This document shows positions 63,410 to 64,000 of a DNA stretch of 64,000 nt, piece after piece. The stretch lies in the NCBI RefSeq assembly GCF_036688685.1, contig NZ_JAQQPS010000004.1, forward strand, positions 262,391 through 326,390. The letters are read 5' to 3'. Source of the DNA: JALYUM01 sp036688685. GTDB taxonomy: Bacteria > Pseudomonadota > Gammaproteobacteria > Burkholderiales > Burkholderiaceae_D. Under the pieces are notes generated by a model. That model saw only the letters and a list, made by a program, of their open reading frames with translations. It searched no databases and had not been told where the DNA came from. Positions within the stretch are counted from its first letter, which is position 1, and every line of letters begins with the position of its first letter. The translations under genes and the position numbers were made by a program.

Positions 63410-63425
63410 CCCGGCCTGCGCCGGG
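63410..63425. repeat. Possible REP-like fragment between lon and hupB
   Basis: CCCGGC-CTGC-GCCGGG is a short hairpin inside a GGTCCCGGCCTGCGCCGGGA context that I recall as common in intergenic regions of related proteobacteria. One copy here, so it cannot be confirmed from this window. Confidence 0.3.
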
Positions 63426-63575
63426 AAGACGGTCTTGCGGCCAGTGGCCGCGCGCAGCGTAGACGCCACGCTCGGTTGAACTTTCTTGACAGAAATCACC
63501 CCCGCTTGTTTAATACGCCCTTGAGTTTTTACAATGTTGGCGTTCGCGCCATCGAATTATTGAACGAGGACAAGA

Positions 63576-63848
63576 GTGAACAAGGCAGAACTAATTGAAG
63601 AAATCGCGAAGTCGGCGGATATTACCAAGGCTTCCGCGACACGCGCACTCGACGCCATGCTCCACGCCGTGACGACGACCCTGAAAAACAATGACAGCGT
63701 CACCCTGGTCGGTTTCGGCACCTTCACGGTCGGCGACCGCGCCGAGCGTACCGGCCGCGATCCGCGCACCAAGGAAGCGATCAAGATTAAAGCTGCCCGC
63801 GTCCCGAAATTTAAGGCTGGTAAAGCGCTTAAAGATGCTGTAAACTAA
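63576..63848 (+). CDS. hupB: DNA-binding protein HU-beta
   Basis: A 90-residue histone-like protein with a GTG start. The core L-V-G-F-G-T-F-T-V-G-D-R-A-E-R-T-G-R-D-P-R-T-K-E is the HU DNA-binding arm (about 45-68). It follows lon, as in many proteobacteria. tRNA-Asp follows. Confidence 0.97.
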   Translation: MNKAELIEEIAKSADITKASATRALDAMLHAVTTTLKNNDSVTLVGFGTFTVGDRAERTGRDPRTKEAIKIKAARVPKFKAGKALKDAVN

Positions 63849-63923
63849 TTGCCTTCGGTGCGGTGACAAGCATCGGAAGCATGACTGGCAATTGATCGCC
63901 GTTATGTCGTTGTTGTGTTTCGG

Positions 63924-64000
<77 letters not shown>

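Noticed and set aside
63404..63598. Small open frame before hupB
   Set aside because: Crosses the REP-like hairpin and the hupB start and has no ribosome site or similarity.

Overview
The window looks like a chromosomal segment of a betaproteobacterium of the order Burkholderiales, most likely an Oxalobacteraceae member close to Massilia/Duganella. This rests on high GC, the tRNA-Leu-tig-clpP-clpX-lon-hupB-tRNA-Asp block, the malonate decarboxylase operon, the hpnCDE squalene genes and a dispersed GGGTCAGAGT palindrome. No phage, plasmid, transposase or CRISPR genes are visible. Species-level placement is inference.

Layout. (1) 1-3.6 kb: a Tat-exported DUF885 protein, a DUF2059 protein, a SUI1/YciH factor and a TetR regulator. 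(2) 3.7-10.2 kb: an RND tripartite efflux operon (adaptor, pump, outer-membrane channel, all minus strand) with a TetR gene on each side and a clean palindromic operator in its promoter. (3) 10.3-15 kb: membrane quinoprotein dehydrogenase divergent from the second TetR, YceI, an EthD-like protein, a small unknown protein and MntP. (4) 15-20.8 kb: a bacteriophytochrome histidine kinase and a multi-PAS hybrid kinase that ends in a GAF domain. (5) 20.9-28.2 kb: the most unusual block. A haem-oxygenase-like diiron oxidase (HDO) candidate is followed by a cyanophycin-synthetase-family protein whose Mur-ligase domain looks intact but whose ATP-grasp and N-terminal motifs look degenerate. Then come a YegD-type Hsp70, a DEDDh exonuclease and a Sel1-repeat protein. 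(6) 28.2-38.1 kb: prolyl oligopeptidase, XRE-cupin regulator, kbl-tdh-sdaA (threonine/serine breakdown), then thrC-moeA-moaD. (7) 38.1-48.9 kb: one long translationally coupled operon, dctP-dctQ-dctM-mdcA-C-D-E-G-B-H, for malonate uptake and decarboxylation, with a divergent GntR regulator and a second, orphan dctP paralogue. (8) 49-57 kb: hydrolase/XRE/membrane-protein operon with two operators, a BaiN-like flavoprotein, GIN-domain and DUF1700 proteins, and hpnE-hpnD-hpnC. (9) 57-64 kb: tRNA-Leu, tig, clpP, clpX, lon, hupB, tRNA-Asp, the conserved protein quality-control block.

How the genes work together. The malonate operon is self-contained: TRAP uptake, the four-subunit decarboxylase, and the enzymes that make and attach its prosthetic group. 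The kbl/tdh/sdaA set turns threonine and serine into glycine, acetyl-CoA and pyruvate. hpnCDE makes squalene, but no cyclase is in the window. Trigger factor, ClpXP and Lon are the housekeeping folding and proteolysis machinery.

The best candidate for something undescribed is the HDO plus CphA-like pair at 20.9-25.1 kb. Next are the GGGTCAGAGT palindromes (four copies, one of which supplies the stop codon of a gene), and the promoter architecture of the malonate region and of the XRE/membrane-protein operon. All family assignments come from reading translations and motifs by eye. No database search was possible.
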